From the NCBI RefSeq assembly GCF_022539505.1, contig NC_061508.1, forward strand, positions 65,047,754 to 65,111,753: a stretch of 64,000 nucleotides of DNA. The letters run 5' to 3'. Positions 9,484 to 20,901 of the stretch are shown piece after piece (the stretch's first letter is position 1; each line of letters starts with the position of its first letter). The notes below the pieces were generated by a model, which was given only the letters and a program-made list of their open reading frames with translations, ran no database searches and was not told the DNA's origin. The stretch comes from Lolium rigidum (taxonomy: Eukaryota; Streptophyta; Magnoliopsida; Poales; Poaceae). Position numbers and translations under genes: made by a program.

Positions 9484-10371
9484 CTATTGTGCTCGTCTGA
9501 CGATCTGTCGTGCGAGGACCTCGTCCTCTGGCAACTTTTGATCGATGAGGTAGTCCAGGAAAGGCTGCGTCCAGGCCAGAATGATAGCCATCACTTCTCT
9601 AGCCGGAGATGCTTGCCACATCGGGTTCTCCGGGTTAGCGCCCTTCACCGAGGGTATCCGCAGGTGCTCCAGGAAAATACCAGGCGGAATTGGTTTTCTG
9701 CCGGATCCGAACTTGGGTAGCATGTCTGCCGCTGAGTTGTCATCTCTCGTGACGTACTTGACTTCGTATCCGAGAAAGCACTTGGCGATCTCGTCAATTT
9801 CGTCTCTGTAAGCCGCCATGACGGAGTTTCTGGCGTTCCAGGTTCCGGCTACTTGCTGTGCCACCAGGTCGGAATCGCCACAACAAATAATGTGCTTGAT
9901 CCCTATCTCCTTAGCGATGCGCAGTCCGTGTAGTGGAGCCTCGTATTCCGCCATGTTGTTTGTAGCTTCGAAGTGGATCCGCAAAACGTCTTGCAGGTTC
10001 TTCTCCGGTAGGGGACTTCAGGGTGACTCCGGCTCCTGAGCCTTGATGCTGCTTGGATCCATCGAAGTGCATAACCCATGTCTCTGGTTCCGGCTCCAGA
10101 TTTATATCCGGAGCTTCTGTCCAATCTGCAACAAAATCTGCCAAGATTTGGGATTTGACCGCGGTCCTGGCTTTGTAGTTGATGTCGAAGGCGGATAATT
10201 CAATGCCCCATTTTGCTGTGCGTCCTGTTGCGTCAGCGTTATTGAGAATCGTTGACGGCGGAGCTTTGCTCACGATTGTTCTTGGATGCTCCTGGAAGTA
10301 GTGTCTCAGCTTCCTGCTACCCGGGAATACTCCATAGGCTAGCTTCGAAAGTGAGGGTACCTTTGTTTGGA
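9484..10371 (-). pseudogene. Tat1 RNase H tail and second (archaeal-type-like) RNase H
   Basis: The first frame (about 10273-9990) holds the tail of the RT-linked RNase H (KWGIELSAFDINYK and ILADFVADWTE). It then begins a second RNase H with VMHFDGSK and GSGAGVTL. After a frame break near 9985 the second frame continues with ATNNMAEYEALHGL-like residues, CCGDSDLVAQQVAG and TRDDNSAADMLPKFG. A second RNase H of this form between the usual one and integrase is diagnostic of the Tat lineage. The frame break makes it non-functional here. Confidence 0.75.
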
Positions 10372-11388
10372 TTACGTCGGTACTTCGCTGATGTAATAGG
10401 CTGGTCTTTGGACTCCATACTCGTGTCCTTCTTCATGTCGCTCCACCACGATGACGAGACCGATGACTGCGTTGGTAGCCGCCGGGTACGGGAGCATAGG
10501 CTCGACTCTCCTGGTGCTTGCTAGGATGGGTGGGGAGGTGAGTATTTCCTTCAACCCTTGAAGCGCCGCATCGATGCCTCGTCCCAAACAAATTTGTGCT
10601 GTCTTCTTCAATAGCTTGTACAGGGGTAGTGCCTTCTCGCCAAGACGGCTAACGAACCTACTGATTGCTGCAACACAACCAGTTAGTCGCTGCACATCTT
10701 TAAGACAAGTTGGCCTTTTAATGCACAAGATTGACTTGATTTTTTCCGGGTTCACTTCGATGCCCCTATTAGAGACAATGAAGCCAAGGAGTTTTCCGGA
10801 TGGGACGCCAAAGACGCACTTCAGCGGATTTAACATCATCTTGTACCGTCGGAGATTCTCAAAGGTTTCTGTAAGGTCGCTGATCAAGTCGGATCCTTTC
10901 CGAGTCATGACCGCGATGTCGTCGACGTAGGCGTGTACGTTCCGGCCAATTTGGTCCTTCAAGCACCGCTGCATCGTACGTTGGTAGGTGGCACCTGCAT
11001 TTTTCAAGCCAAAAGGCATAGTAACATAGCAGTAAGTGCCAAATGGGGTGATGAACGAGGTCGCCTTTTGGTCGGACTTCTTCATCCGGATCTGATGATA
11101 CCCGGAATATGCGTCAAGAAAACACAGAAGTTCCGCCCCTGCCGTCGAATCAATGACTTGGTCAATGCGCGGCAGGGGAAACGGGTCCTTCGGACAATGC
11201 TTGTTCAAGCCGGAGTAATCGATGCACATTCTTAGTATTTCAGAATTCTTTTTGGGTACAAGGACGGGATTTGCAACCCAATCAGTGTGGATTACTTCTA
11301 TTACAAAACCTGCCTCTAGTAACTTTGCTAATTCCATTCCTATGGCGCGGCGCTTCTTATCTCCAAAGCGTCGCATAGCTTGCTTCAC
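10372..11388 (-). pseudogene. Tat1 reverse transcriptase
   Basis: This is the longest open part of Tat1 pol (338 codons). Landmarks are RMCIDYSGLNKHCPKDPFPL around residue 55, FLDAYSGYHQI around 90, FGTYCYVTMPFGLKNAGATY around 115-135, and the catalytic YVDD at residues 154-157. VFGVPSGKLLGFIVSNRGIE and the connection domain follow. It is a Ty3/gypsy RT. The frame is intact for most of the domain but lacks its natural polyprotein continuation on both sides. The RT of Tat2 at about 62898-63535 is the paralogue. Confidence 0.88.
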
Positions 11389-11689
11389 CGGTTTAGCCCC
11401 GGGTTTATGTTGAGGTAGTGCTCGGCGAGTTCCCTTGGTACTCCGGACATGTCAGAAGGTTGCCATGCGAAGATATCCATGTTAGCGCGGAGGAACTCGA
11501 CGAGCGCGTCTTCCTATTTGGGGTCCATGTTGGCTCCGACTGAGACCTGCTTGGTAGCGTCATCTTCCTTGAAGCTGGCTTTCTTGGTCTCTATCACGGC
11601 CTTGAAGGAGTTTTTCTGTTCGGAGATCTGCTTCTTAGTGGTCTGCATCTCAGTCGGATCCACCGCGGCTCTGTAGCCTTGTAGCTCCT
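11389..11689 (-). pseudogene. Tat1 protease-RT linker
   Basis: The reading in broken frames matches Tat2 62580-62900 (GYRAAVDP, then FLRANMDIFAWQPSDM-like residues before RT). It ends abruptly at the boundary of the TGATACG-type element. Confidence 0.7.
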
Positions 11690-13412
11690 TGATGTCTACG
11701 GGTGCTTCTATTCTTGTAGACAGTGTTGGGCCTCCAAGAGCAGAGGTTTGTAGAACAGCAGCAAGTTTCCCTTAAGTGGATCACCCAAGGTTTATCGAAC
11801 TCAGGGAGGAAGAGGTCAAAGATATCCCTCTCATGCAACCACTGCAACCACAAAGCAAGAAGTCTCTTGTGTCCCCAACACACCTAATAGGTGCACTAGT
11901 TCGGCGAAGAGATAGTGAAATACAGGTGGTATAAATAAGTATGAGCGGTGGCAACGGCACCGAGAAAAGTGCTTTGCCCGAGGACATTAAACAAGCGAGT
12001 AGTAACGCAACGGTAGTAACGCGAGTAAAACAGTAAACAAGCAGCGATAGCGATATTTAGGAACAAGGCCTAGGGATCATACTTTCACTAGTGGACACTC
12101 TCAACATTGATCACATAACAGAATAAATAGATGGATGCTAGACTCTACACCCTCTTGTTGGATGATGAACACCACTAACTGTGTAAGATTACACGAACCC
12201 TCAATGCCGGAGTTAACAAGCTCCACAATATTCGATGTTCATTTTTAAATAACCTTAGAGTGCATGACAGATCAACACAACTAAACCAAGTACTAACATA
12301 GCATGCACACTTGTCACCTTCACACTATGTAGGAGGAATAGATCACATCAATACCATCATAGCAATAGTTAACTTCATAATCTACAAGAGATCATAATCA
12401 TAGCCTACGCCAAGTACTAACACGGATGCACACACTTTGTCACCATTACACCGTGCGGGAGGAATAAACTACTTTAATAACATCACTAGAGTAGCACACG
12501 AGATAAATTGTGATACAAAACACATTGCAACTATAAAGAGATATAAATAAGCACTTCACTATGCCATTCATAACGAGTGAATAAGTATTCGTGAAATATA
12601 GCCTAAGAGACCCACACGGTGCACACACTCTGTCACCTTTACACACGTGGGACAAGGAGTCTCCGGAGATCACATAAGTAAAACCCACTTGACTAGCATA
12701 ATGACATCTAGATTACAAGCATCATCATATGAATCTCAATCATGTAAGGCAGCTCATGAGATTATTGTATTGAAGCACATAGGAGAGAGATGAACCACAT
12801 AGCTACCGGTACAGCCCCGAGCCTCGATGGAGAACTACTCCCTCCTCATGGGAGACATCGGCGTTGATGAAGATGGCGGTGGTGTCGATGGAGGAGCCTT
12901 CCGGGGGCACTTCCCCGTCCCGGCGGCATGCCGGAACAGAGACTCCTGTCCCCCAGATCTTGGCTTCGCGATGGCGGCGGCTCTAGAAGGTTTCTCGTAC
13001 CGTGGCTTTTTCGTACCGAAGATTTAGGTCAGGGACCTTTAAATAGGCGAAGAGGCGGAGTCGGAAGAGCGACGAGGCGGCGACACAATAGGGGGGCGCG
13101 GGCCCCCCCTTGGCCGCGCCAGGGTCATGTGTGGTGGGCCTGTGGCCCCCCTGCGCGACTCTCGGGTGTTCGGAAGCTTCGTGGAAAAATAGGATCTTTG
13201 GGCCTTGATTTCGTCCGATTCGAGAATATTTCCTTACTAGGATTTACGGAACCAAAAACAGCGAGAAACGGAAACTGGCCCTTCGACATCTCGTCAATAG
13301 GTTAGTTCCGGAAAACGCATAAATATGACATATAATGTGTACAAAACATGTAGATATCATCAATAATGTGGCATGGAACATAAGTAATTATCGATACGTC
13401 GGAGACGTATCA
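11690..13412 (-). repeat. 3' LTR of the TGATACG-type element
   Basis: This LTR is 1723 bp. The part from 11690 to about 12610 is almost identical to 16881-17798. The rest is clearly more diverged from its partner. Confidence 0.85.
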
Positions 13413-15988
13413 GCATCCCCAAGCTTAGTTCCTGCTCGTCCCGAGCGAGTAAACGATAACAAAGATAATTCTGGAGTGACATGCCATCATAACCTTGATC
13501 ATGCTATTGTAAGCATATGTAATGAATGCAGCGATCAAAACAATGGTAATGACATGAGTAAACAAATGAATCATAAAGCAAAGACTTTTCATGAATAGTA
13601 CTTCAAGACAAGCATCAATAAGTCTTGCATAAGAGTTAACTCATAAAGCAATAATTCAAAGTAAAGGTATTGAAGCAACACAAAAGAAGATTAAGTTTCA
13701 GCGGTTGCTTTCAACTTATAACATGTATATCTCATGGATAGTTGTCAATGTAAAGTAATATAACAAGTGCAATATGCAAGTATGTAGGAATCAATGCACA
13801 GTTCACACAAGTGTTTGCTTCTTTAGGTGGAGAGAGATAGGTGAACTGACTCAACATAAAAGTAAAAGAAAGGTCCTTCAAAGAGGAAAGCATCGATTGC
13901 TATATTTGTGCTAGAGCTTTTATTTTGAAAACAAGAAACAATTTTGTCAACGGTAGTAATAAAGCATATGTATCATGTAAATTATATCTTACAAGTTGCA
14001 AGCCTCATGCATAGTATACTTATAGTGCCCGCACCTTGTCCTAATTAGCTTGGACTACCGGGATCATCGCAATACACATGTTTTAACCAAGTGTCACAAA
14101 GGGGTACCTCCATGCCGCTTTGTACAAAGGTCTAAGGAGAAAGCTCGCATTTTGGATTTCTCGCTTTTGATTATTCTCAACTTAGACATCCATACCGGGA
14201 CAACATGGACAACAAATAATGGACTCCTCTTTAATGCATAAGCATGTAGCAACAATTAGTGTTCTCATATGAGATTGAGGATATATGTCCAAAACTGAAA
14301 CTTCCACCATGATTCTTGGCTTTAGTTAGCGGCCCAATGTTTTTCTCTAACAATATGCATGCTCTAACCATTAAAGTGGTAGATCTCCCTTACTTCAGAC
14401 AAGACGGACATGCATAGCAACTCACATGATATTCAACAAAGAGTAGTTGATGGCGTCCCCAGAAAACATGGTTATCGCACAACAAGCAACTTAATAAGAG
14501 ATAAAGTGCATAAGTACATATTCAATACCACAATAGTTTTTAGGCTATTTGTCCCATGAGCTATATATTGTAAAGGTAGGGAATAGAAATTTTAAAAGGT
14601 AGCACTCAAGCAATTTACTTTGGAATGGCGGAGAAATACCATGTAGTAGGTAGGTATGGTGGACACAAATGGCATAGTGGTTGGCTCAAGGATTTTGGAT
14701 GCATGAGAAGTATTCCCTCTAGATACAAGGTTTAGTCTAGCAAGGTTATTTGAAACAAACACAAGGATGAACCGGTGCAGCAAAACTCACATAAAAGACA
14801 TATTGTAAACATTATAAGACTCTACACCGTCTTCCTTGTTGTTCAAAACTCAATACTAGAAATTATCTAGACTTTAGAGAGACCAAATATGCAAACCAAA
14901 TTTAGCAAGCTCTATGTATTTCTTCATTAATAGGTGCAAAGTATATGATGCAAGAGCTTAAACATGAGCACAAAAATTGCCAAGTATCACAGTATTCAAG
15001 ACATTATAGAATTACTACATGTAGCATTTCCCGATTCCAACCATATAACAATTTAACGAAGCAGTTTCAACCTTCGCCATGAACATTAAAAGCTAAGAAC
15101 ACATGTGTTCATATGAACCAACGGAGCGTGTCTCTCTCCCACACAAGCATTTATTCAAACAAAAACAAAAACAAAAACAAACAGACGCTCCAAGTAAAGT
15201 ACATAAGATGTGACCGAATAAAAATATAGTTTCAAGAGAAGAAACCTGATAATTTGTCGATGAAGAAGGGGATGCCTTGGGCATCCCCAAGCTTAAATGC
15301 TTGAGTCTTCTTAAAATATGCAGAGATGAACCACGGGGGAATCCCCAAGCTTAGAGCTTTCACTCTTCTTGATCATAGTATATCATCCTCCTCTCTTGAC
15401 CCTTGAAAACTTCCTCCACACCAAACTCGAAACAAACTCATTAGAGGGTTAGTGCATAATAAAAAATAACATGTTCAGAGGTGACACAATCATTCTTAAC
15501 ACTTCTGGACATTGCATAAAGCTACTTGGACATTAATGGATCAAAGAAATTCATCCAACATAGCAAAAGAGGCAATGCGAAATAAAAGGCAGAATCTGTC
15601 AAAACAGAACAGTCCGTAAAGATGTATTTTATTGAGGCACCAGACTTGCTCAGATGAAAATGCTCAAATTGAATGAAAGTTGCGTACATATCTGAGGATC
15701 ACTCACGTAAATTGGCATAATTTTCTGAGTTACCTACAAAGAATTAGGCCCAGATTCGTGACAGCAAGAAATTTGTTTCTGCGCAGTAATCCAAATCTAG
15801 TATTCACTTTACTATCAAAGACTCTACTTGGCACAACTAGGCACAAAACTAAGGTAAGGAGAGGTTGCTACAGTAGTAACAACTTCCAAGACACAAATAT
15901 AAAATAGAGTTACTGTAGCAAAATAAACACATGGGTTATCTCCCAAGAAGTTCTTTCTTTATAGCCATTAAGATGGGCTCAGCGAGTT
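13413..15988. other. Internal non-coding region of the TGATACG-type element
   Basis: AT-rich with no gag/pol similarity. CATCCCCAAGCTTA words recur (13413-13427, 15280-15295, 15342-15352). The first adjoins the 3' LTR, and on the minus strand TAAGCTTGGGGATG is the likely polypurine tract. Confidence 0.55.
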
Positions 15989-16717
15989 TTAATGATGCAC
16001 TCGCAAGAAATAGTAGTTGAAGCAAAAGAGAGCATCAAGAGGCAAATTCAAAACAAATTTAAATCTAACATGCTTCCTATGCATAGGAATCTTGTAAATA
16101 AACAAGTTAATGAAGAGCAAAGTGACAAGCATAGGAAGATAAAACAAGTGTAGCTTCAAAAATTTCAGCACATAGAGAGGCATTTTAGTAACATGAAAAT
16201 TTCTACAACCATATTTTCCTCTCTCATAATAACTTTCAGTAGCAACATGAGCAAACTCAACAATATAACTATCACATAGAGCATTCTTATCATGAGTCTC
16301 ATGCATAAAATTATTACTACTCCCAACATAAGCATAGTTATTCTTATTAATTGTAGTAGGAGCAAATTCAACAAAATAGCTATCATTATTATTCTCATCA
16401 TCAAATATAGGAGGCATATTGTAATCATAATCAAATTTATCCTCCATAACAGGCGGTACAAAAAGACTACTATCATTATAATCATCATAAATAGGAGGCA
16501 AAGCATCATCAAAGTAAATTTTCTCCTCAATGCTTGGGGGACTAAAAATATCATGCTCATCAAAGCCAGCTTCCCCAAGCTTAGAATTTTCCATATCATT
16601 AGCAACAATGGTGTTCAAAGCGTTCATACTAATATGTTCCATAGGTTTTTTAATTTTCGCATCAAACCATCCATGTCTTAAATCAGGAAATAGAATAAGA
16701 AGCTCATTGTTGTCCAT
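15989..16717 (-). CDS. Hypothetical ORF of the TGATACG-type element (242 aa)
   Basis: It starts at an ATG (MDNNELLILFPDLRHGWFD). It has an acidic central section built of imperfect repeats of the type 'PP-x-x-E-x-K-x-x-[FY]-D-[DY]', such as PPSIEEKIYFDDALPPIYDD and PPVMEDKFDYDYNMPPIFDD. The C-terminal third is hydrophobic, with a run LPMLVTLLFINLFIY that could span a membrane. I recall similar ORFs in many Triticeae LTR elements of this type but know no function. There is no zinc knuckle, protease or RT. It may be a degenerate gag or an element-specific accessory protein. Confidence 0.5.
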   Translation of the reverse strand: MDNNELLILFPDLRHGWFDAKIKKPMEHISMNALNTIVANDMENSKLGEAGFDEHDIFSPPSIEEKIYFDDALPPIYDDYNDSSLFVPPVMEDKFDYDYNMPPIFDDENNNDSYFVEFAPTTINKNNYAYVGSSNNFMHETHDKNALCDSYIVEFAHVATESYYERGKYGCRNFHVTKMPLYVLKFLKLHLFYLPMLVTLLFINLFIYKIPMHRKHVRFKFVLNLPLDALFCFNYYFLRVHH

Positions 16718-16852
16718 TATGCCAAACTAGTGTAAACAAGAAACAAAAAGATGCAATTGCAGGATCTAAAGGAAATAGCTTCGAGCACACACACAACGGC
16801 GCCAGAAAAGTACTTTACCTGGGACCGGAGTATGAGTGCCTTTTACCTTTCC

Positions 16853-16870
16853 TCCCCGGCAACGGCGCGA
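16853..16870 (-). promoter_or_regulatory. Primer-binding site of the TGATACG-type element
   Basis: On the minus strand it reads TCGCGCCGTTGCCGGGGA. This matches the plant tRNA-Asp 3' complement except for the second base (C instead of G), and lies 10 bp from the 5' LTR. A second GGCGCC word is at 16798-16803. Confidence 0.75.
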
Positions 16871-16880
16871 GAAAATAGCT

Positions 16881-18536
16881 TGATGTCTACGGGTGCTTCT
16901 ATTCTTGTAGACAGTGTTGGGCCTCCAAGAGCAGAGGTTTGTAGAACAGCAGCAAGTTTCCCTTAAGGGGATCACCCAAGGTTTATCGAACTCAGGGAGG
17001 AAGAGGTCAAAGATATCCCTCTCATGCAACCCTGCAACCACAAAGCAAGAAGTCTCTTGTGTCCCCAACACACCTAATAGGTGCACTAGTTCGGCGAAGA
17101 GATAGTGAAATACAGGTGGTATAAATAAGTATGAGCAGTGGCAACGGCACCAGAAAAGTGCTTTGCCCAGGACATTAAACAAGTAGTAGTAACGTAGCAG
17201 TAGTAACGCATTAAAACAGTAAACAAGCAGCGATAGCAGTATTTAGGAACAAGGCCTAGGGATCATACTTTCACTAGTGGACACTCTCAACATTGATCAC
17301 ATAACAGAATAAATAGATGGATGCTAGACTCTACACCCTCTTGTTGGATGATGAACACCACTAACTGTGTAAGATTACACGAACCCTCAATGCCGGAGTT
17401 AACAAGCTCCACAATATTCGATGTTCATGTTTAAATAACCTTAGAGTGCATGACGAGATCAACACAACTAAACCAAGTACTAACATAGCATGCACACCTG
17501 TCACCTTCACACTATGTAGGAGGAATAGATCACATCAATACCATCATAGCAATAGTTAACTTCATAATCTACAAGAGATCATAATCATAGCCTACGCCAA
17601 GTACTAACACGGATGCACACACTTGTCACCATTACACCGTGCGGGAGGAATAAACTACTTTAATAACATCACTAGAGTAGCACACGGATAAATTGTGATA
17701 CAAAACACATTGCAATCATAAAGAGATATAAATAAGCACTTCACTATGCCATTCATAACGGTGAATAAGTATTACGTGAAATATAGCCTAAGAGACCCNN
17801 NNNNNNNNNNNNNNNNNNNNNNNNNNNNNNNNNNNNNNNNNNNNNNNNNNNNNNNNNNNNNNNNNNNNNNNNNNNNNNNNNNNNNNNNNNNNNNNNNNGC
17901 AAGATCCAACAATGAAGCACAATGAGGAGAAGACAACCATCTAGCTACCGCTATGGACCCATAGTCCAGGGGTGAACTACTCACTCATCACTCCGGAGGC
18001 GACCATGGCGGTGTAGAGTCCTCCGGGAGATGAATCCCCTCTCCGGCAGGGTGCCGGAGGAGATCTCCGAATCCCCCGAGATGGGATTGGCGGCGGCGGC
18101 GTCTCTGGAAGGTTTTCCGTATCGTGGTTTTTTCGCCTCAGGGGTTTCGCGACGGAGGCTTTAAGTAGGCGGAAGGGCGGAGTCGGAGGGCTGACGAGGG
18201 GCCCACACCATAGGGCGGCGCGGGCCCCCCCTTGGCCGCGCCGCCTTGTGGTGTCGCCACCTCGTGGCCCCACTTCGTATGCTCTTCGGTCTTCTGGAAG
18301 GTTCGTGGCAAAATAGGCCCCTGGGTCTTGATTTCGTCCAATTCCGAGAATATTTCGTTACTAGGATTTCTGAAACCAAAAACAAGCAGAAACGTAAACT
18401 GGCACTTCGGCATCTTGTTAATAGGTTAGTTCCAGAAAATGCACGAATATGACATAAAGTGTGCATAAAACATGTAGGTATCATCAATAATATGGCATAG
18501 AACATAAGAAATTATCGATACGTCGGAGACGTATCA
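16881..18536 (-). repeat. 5' LTR of the TGATACG-type element, with assembly gap
   Basis: This LTR spans 1656 positions including 100 N. Left of the gap it is nearly identical to the other LTR. Right of the gap (17899-18536) it matches only at roughly 85-90 percent or less by eye, including a very different GC-rich middle. Confidence 0.82.
17799..17898. other. Assembly gap (100 N)
   Basis: Exactly 100 N, a conventional gap of unknown true size. From the length difference between the two LTRs, the missing sequence would be about 170 bp if they were colinear. Confidence 0.99.
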
Positions 18537-19309
18537 GCGGCTTCGCCTAACTCGCACTCATGAGCCTTCTTGTAGTCTCCGGATACGGTAATCATACCAT
18601 TATGACCCGGAATCTTGAGCTTGTTGTAGATGTAGCACGCTCTTGCGTGGAATTTGTGGTAGGTGGGCCTGCCGAAGATGACGTGGTAGGAGCTCTTGAA
18701 GGGCACGACCTCAAACGTGATCATCTCTTCGCGAAAATTATTGATGTCGCCGAAGGCCACGGGAAGTCTGATGCTGCCAAGAGAGTTCGCCTTTTTACCC
18801 GGAACCACACCATGAAATTTAGTGGTGCTATGCTTAAGCTGCTCCTTGGTAAGGTTCATCCGCTCCAGAGTCTCCAGGTACATGATGTTCAAGCTGGCTC
18901 CGCCATCCATGAGGCACTTGGAGAAGTCATACCCGTCGATGCGGGGACTTACAACCAAGGCGTAGCATTCTTTTGGCACAATGGTAGGGTGATCCTGCCT
19001 ATCAAATGTGCACGGGACTTCCGACCACCTGACATATCGCGGCACGGCCGGAGCTGTGGCGTTCGGGATCCGGAAAGCCGACTTGGTGACGCGGACTCGT
19101 TGGGGTTCCGAGGAAGGTGTGGTACGCGCCCACACTCTTTTTCTCGAAGGGGTTGGATTTACCCGCGGACCCGACTTTGGGATCCGGCGAGTTATCATCC
19201 TCGTCCATCGCCTCGGAACTGTCCTCCTCCTTGTCCTTGTTCTTGCCCTTGCCTCCTTTGCCGCGTGGGCGGTGCTTCCGGGCTCGCTTGTATCCTGCTT
19301 CCGGGTCAT
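18537..19309 (-). pseudogene. Tat1 retropepsin-like protease region
   Basis: The minus-strand frame contains VRWSEVPCTFDRQDHPTIVP, then the aspartic protease active site in CLMDGGASLN (D-G-G-A in place of the common D-T/S-G), and a flap-like region through VVPFKSSYHVIFGRPTYHKF. This is the standard arrangement for plant Ty3/gypsy proteases. Coding stops at the TGATACG-type element after GECELGEAA-like residues. Tat2 has the same domain at 61419-62681, open for longer. Confidence 0.8.
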
Positions 19310-19449
19310 TTTTCAGATCGTTGACCCACTTGCAGTTGCGGTTAGTGTGAGTGGACTTCCCTGTAGCCGGATCCAGATGGGCCAGGCAGGGCATGTCTCT
19401 GTATTCCTCGTAGGTTTGGGGGGCGCGGGCTCCGGCTGCGGTGACCTCG

Positions 19450-20901
19450 TCACTTCGCTGGCTGGCCCTCGCCGGCTCCGCCTCCGCGACCGCGGCCTCT
19501 TCCGCCTCCTTGACCTCCGCGCTGGAAAGCCATGGCGACCATCTCAGATCCGCCACTCTTCTGGTCATCAGGTGGGTTTTTCCGCTTATTGCCGCTGGTG
19601 TTACCGTTGTCATGGTTCTTCTTTTGCTGGTGCAGGGGAATTGCTGTAGCTGCTAGATCTCCGCCTGCGTCGTCATCGGCGGCAGTATGATCGCTGGCGA
19701 TGGTGATCATGTCATCCAACGTCAGCTTGTTTGCATTGACCAAGCAAGTTAGCTTGTGTCGCAGCAGTCCTCCTCGCTGCAAGCCACCAATGAAGGCGTG
19801 CATTGATGTGCGGTTGTCGACGTTTTCGCACTCGTTTCTGCATGCCAACCATCGGGTGAGGAAGTTCATTGATGTTTCTCCCTTTTTCTGGATACATGCC
19901 TCTAAGTCGCTTGTTGTGGCAGGTCTTTTGTAGGTGCCCCTAAAGTGCTTTTCGAAGGCGGTCTTCAGGTCGAACCAGCAAAATATAGAATTCTTCTCGA
20001 GGTCGCTGAGCCAGATCCGGGCTGGACCTACAAGGTACAACTGAAGCATGCGATAGGCGATATTAGGGGTTCCTCCGGCAAAGGTTACTGCATTATAGTA
20101 ATCCTCGATCCAGGTATCCGGCCTTTCGGTGCCATCATAGGTCTTCAGGTTTCCGGGTAGCTTGAGGTTCATCCTTGGCGTTGGTTCCTCTCGAATCATC
20201 CTGCCGAAGCACTTTGGGCCTATGTAATCAGTTTTGTATTCGTTGAGACGTTCCCGCGTGTCACGCGACCCGTGGCGGGGGGATTTTGAACGAGAGCGAG
20301 ATCTCCGGCCACCGCCTCCTCCTCCGCCTCCACCGCTGTGTGGTGGTGAAGGAGACCTCCGAGGGGGCCGATGTGACCTCCGAGTCTCCCCGTCCTTCGC
20401 GATGTTGACTCCGGCTTCGATGGCTGCCTTCACCATGGTGCTGGTTGCCTTCGTCGTTCCGGCTTCTGTGAGGCTCCGGGTCGCGCTCTTCGTTCCGACT
20501 CCTCCTAGGCTCGGGTTCTCGATCGCTGTTCCGACTCCGGCGGGGTTCCGGCGTACGCTCTCTGTGTCTCGGGGGCTGCACGTTGTCGCGGATGTTGATT
20601 CCACCTGGACCGTGCGGCCTGGTGTTTCCGACTGGACTACGGCGGCGAGGGAGTGGGGTACGCGGGTACCCGTTGGGTGGAGGAGAGGGATTCCGGTACT
20701 TGTTCCTACCAGTGTACATCGCATCCTTTCCCTTTCTCGGATCTGACGGGGGTGTCGTTGATGGTACGGGGATTGGATTTGGGTGTTCTCTGGTTTTCCT
20801 TCTGCGTTCCGAGGATCCAGTTCGCGATTCGTCATCGTGATGGCGATTGTCGTAGGTGTCCTTCGCGCAGTAGAGACACAATGCTCCGGGTTGGATTCCA
20901 A
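19450..20901 (-). pseudogene. Tat1 gag (capsid region)
   Basis: It has an N-terminal Arg/Ser/Pro-rich low-complexity section, then the retrotransposon gag domain: LKLPGNLKTYDGTERPDTWI, IWLSDLEKNSIFCWFDLKTA, FEKHFRGTYKRP and FLTRWLACRNECENV. A Gly/Arg-rich tail (RGGQGGGRGRGRGGG) follows in place of a clear zinc knuckle. The frame is 483 codons long, but the upstream gag N-terminus is in other frames (20261-21855). Confidence 0.8.

Larger units (their letters stand above)
11690..18536 (-). mobile_element. Non-autonomous TGATACG-type LTR retrotransposon inserted in Tat1
   Basis: LTRs of about 1.7 kb begin TGATACGTCTCCGACGTATC and end GTAGACATCA on the minus strand. A primer-binding site matching the complement of plant tRNA-Asp (GCGCCGTTGCCGGGGA) lies 10 bp inside the 5' LTR. 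The TGATACGTCTCC start is typical of a large Triticeae LTR group; I do not assign a named family. The internal 3.5 kb has one sizeable ORF (15989-16717) and no gag/pol domains. No 5-bp target duplication is visible: flanks are GCTCC|T on the left and GCGGC on the right. About 26 bp of Tat1 coding present in Tat2 are missing at the junction. A run of 100 N lies in the 5' LTR. Confidence 0.82.

Noticed and set aside
16292..16681. 129-codon plus-strand ORF in the TGATACG-type element
   Set aside because: Antisense to the longer 15989-16717 ORF, Ile-rich and AT-driven.
18560..19324. Long plus-strand ORF of 254 codons opposite the Tat1 protease
   Set aside because: It is antisense to a recognised protease frame with no motif of its own; GC-rich coding sequence often leaves open shadows.
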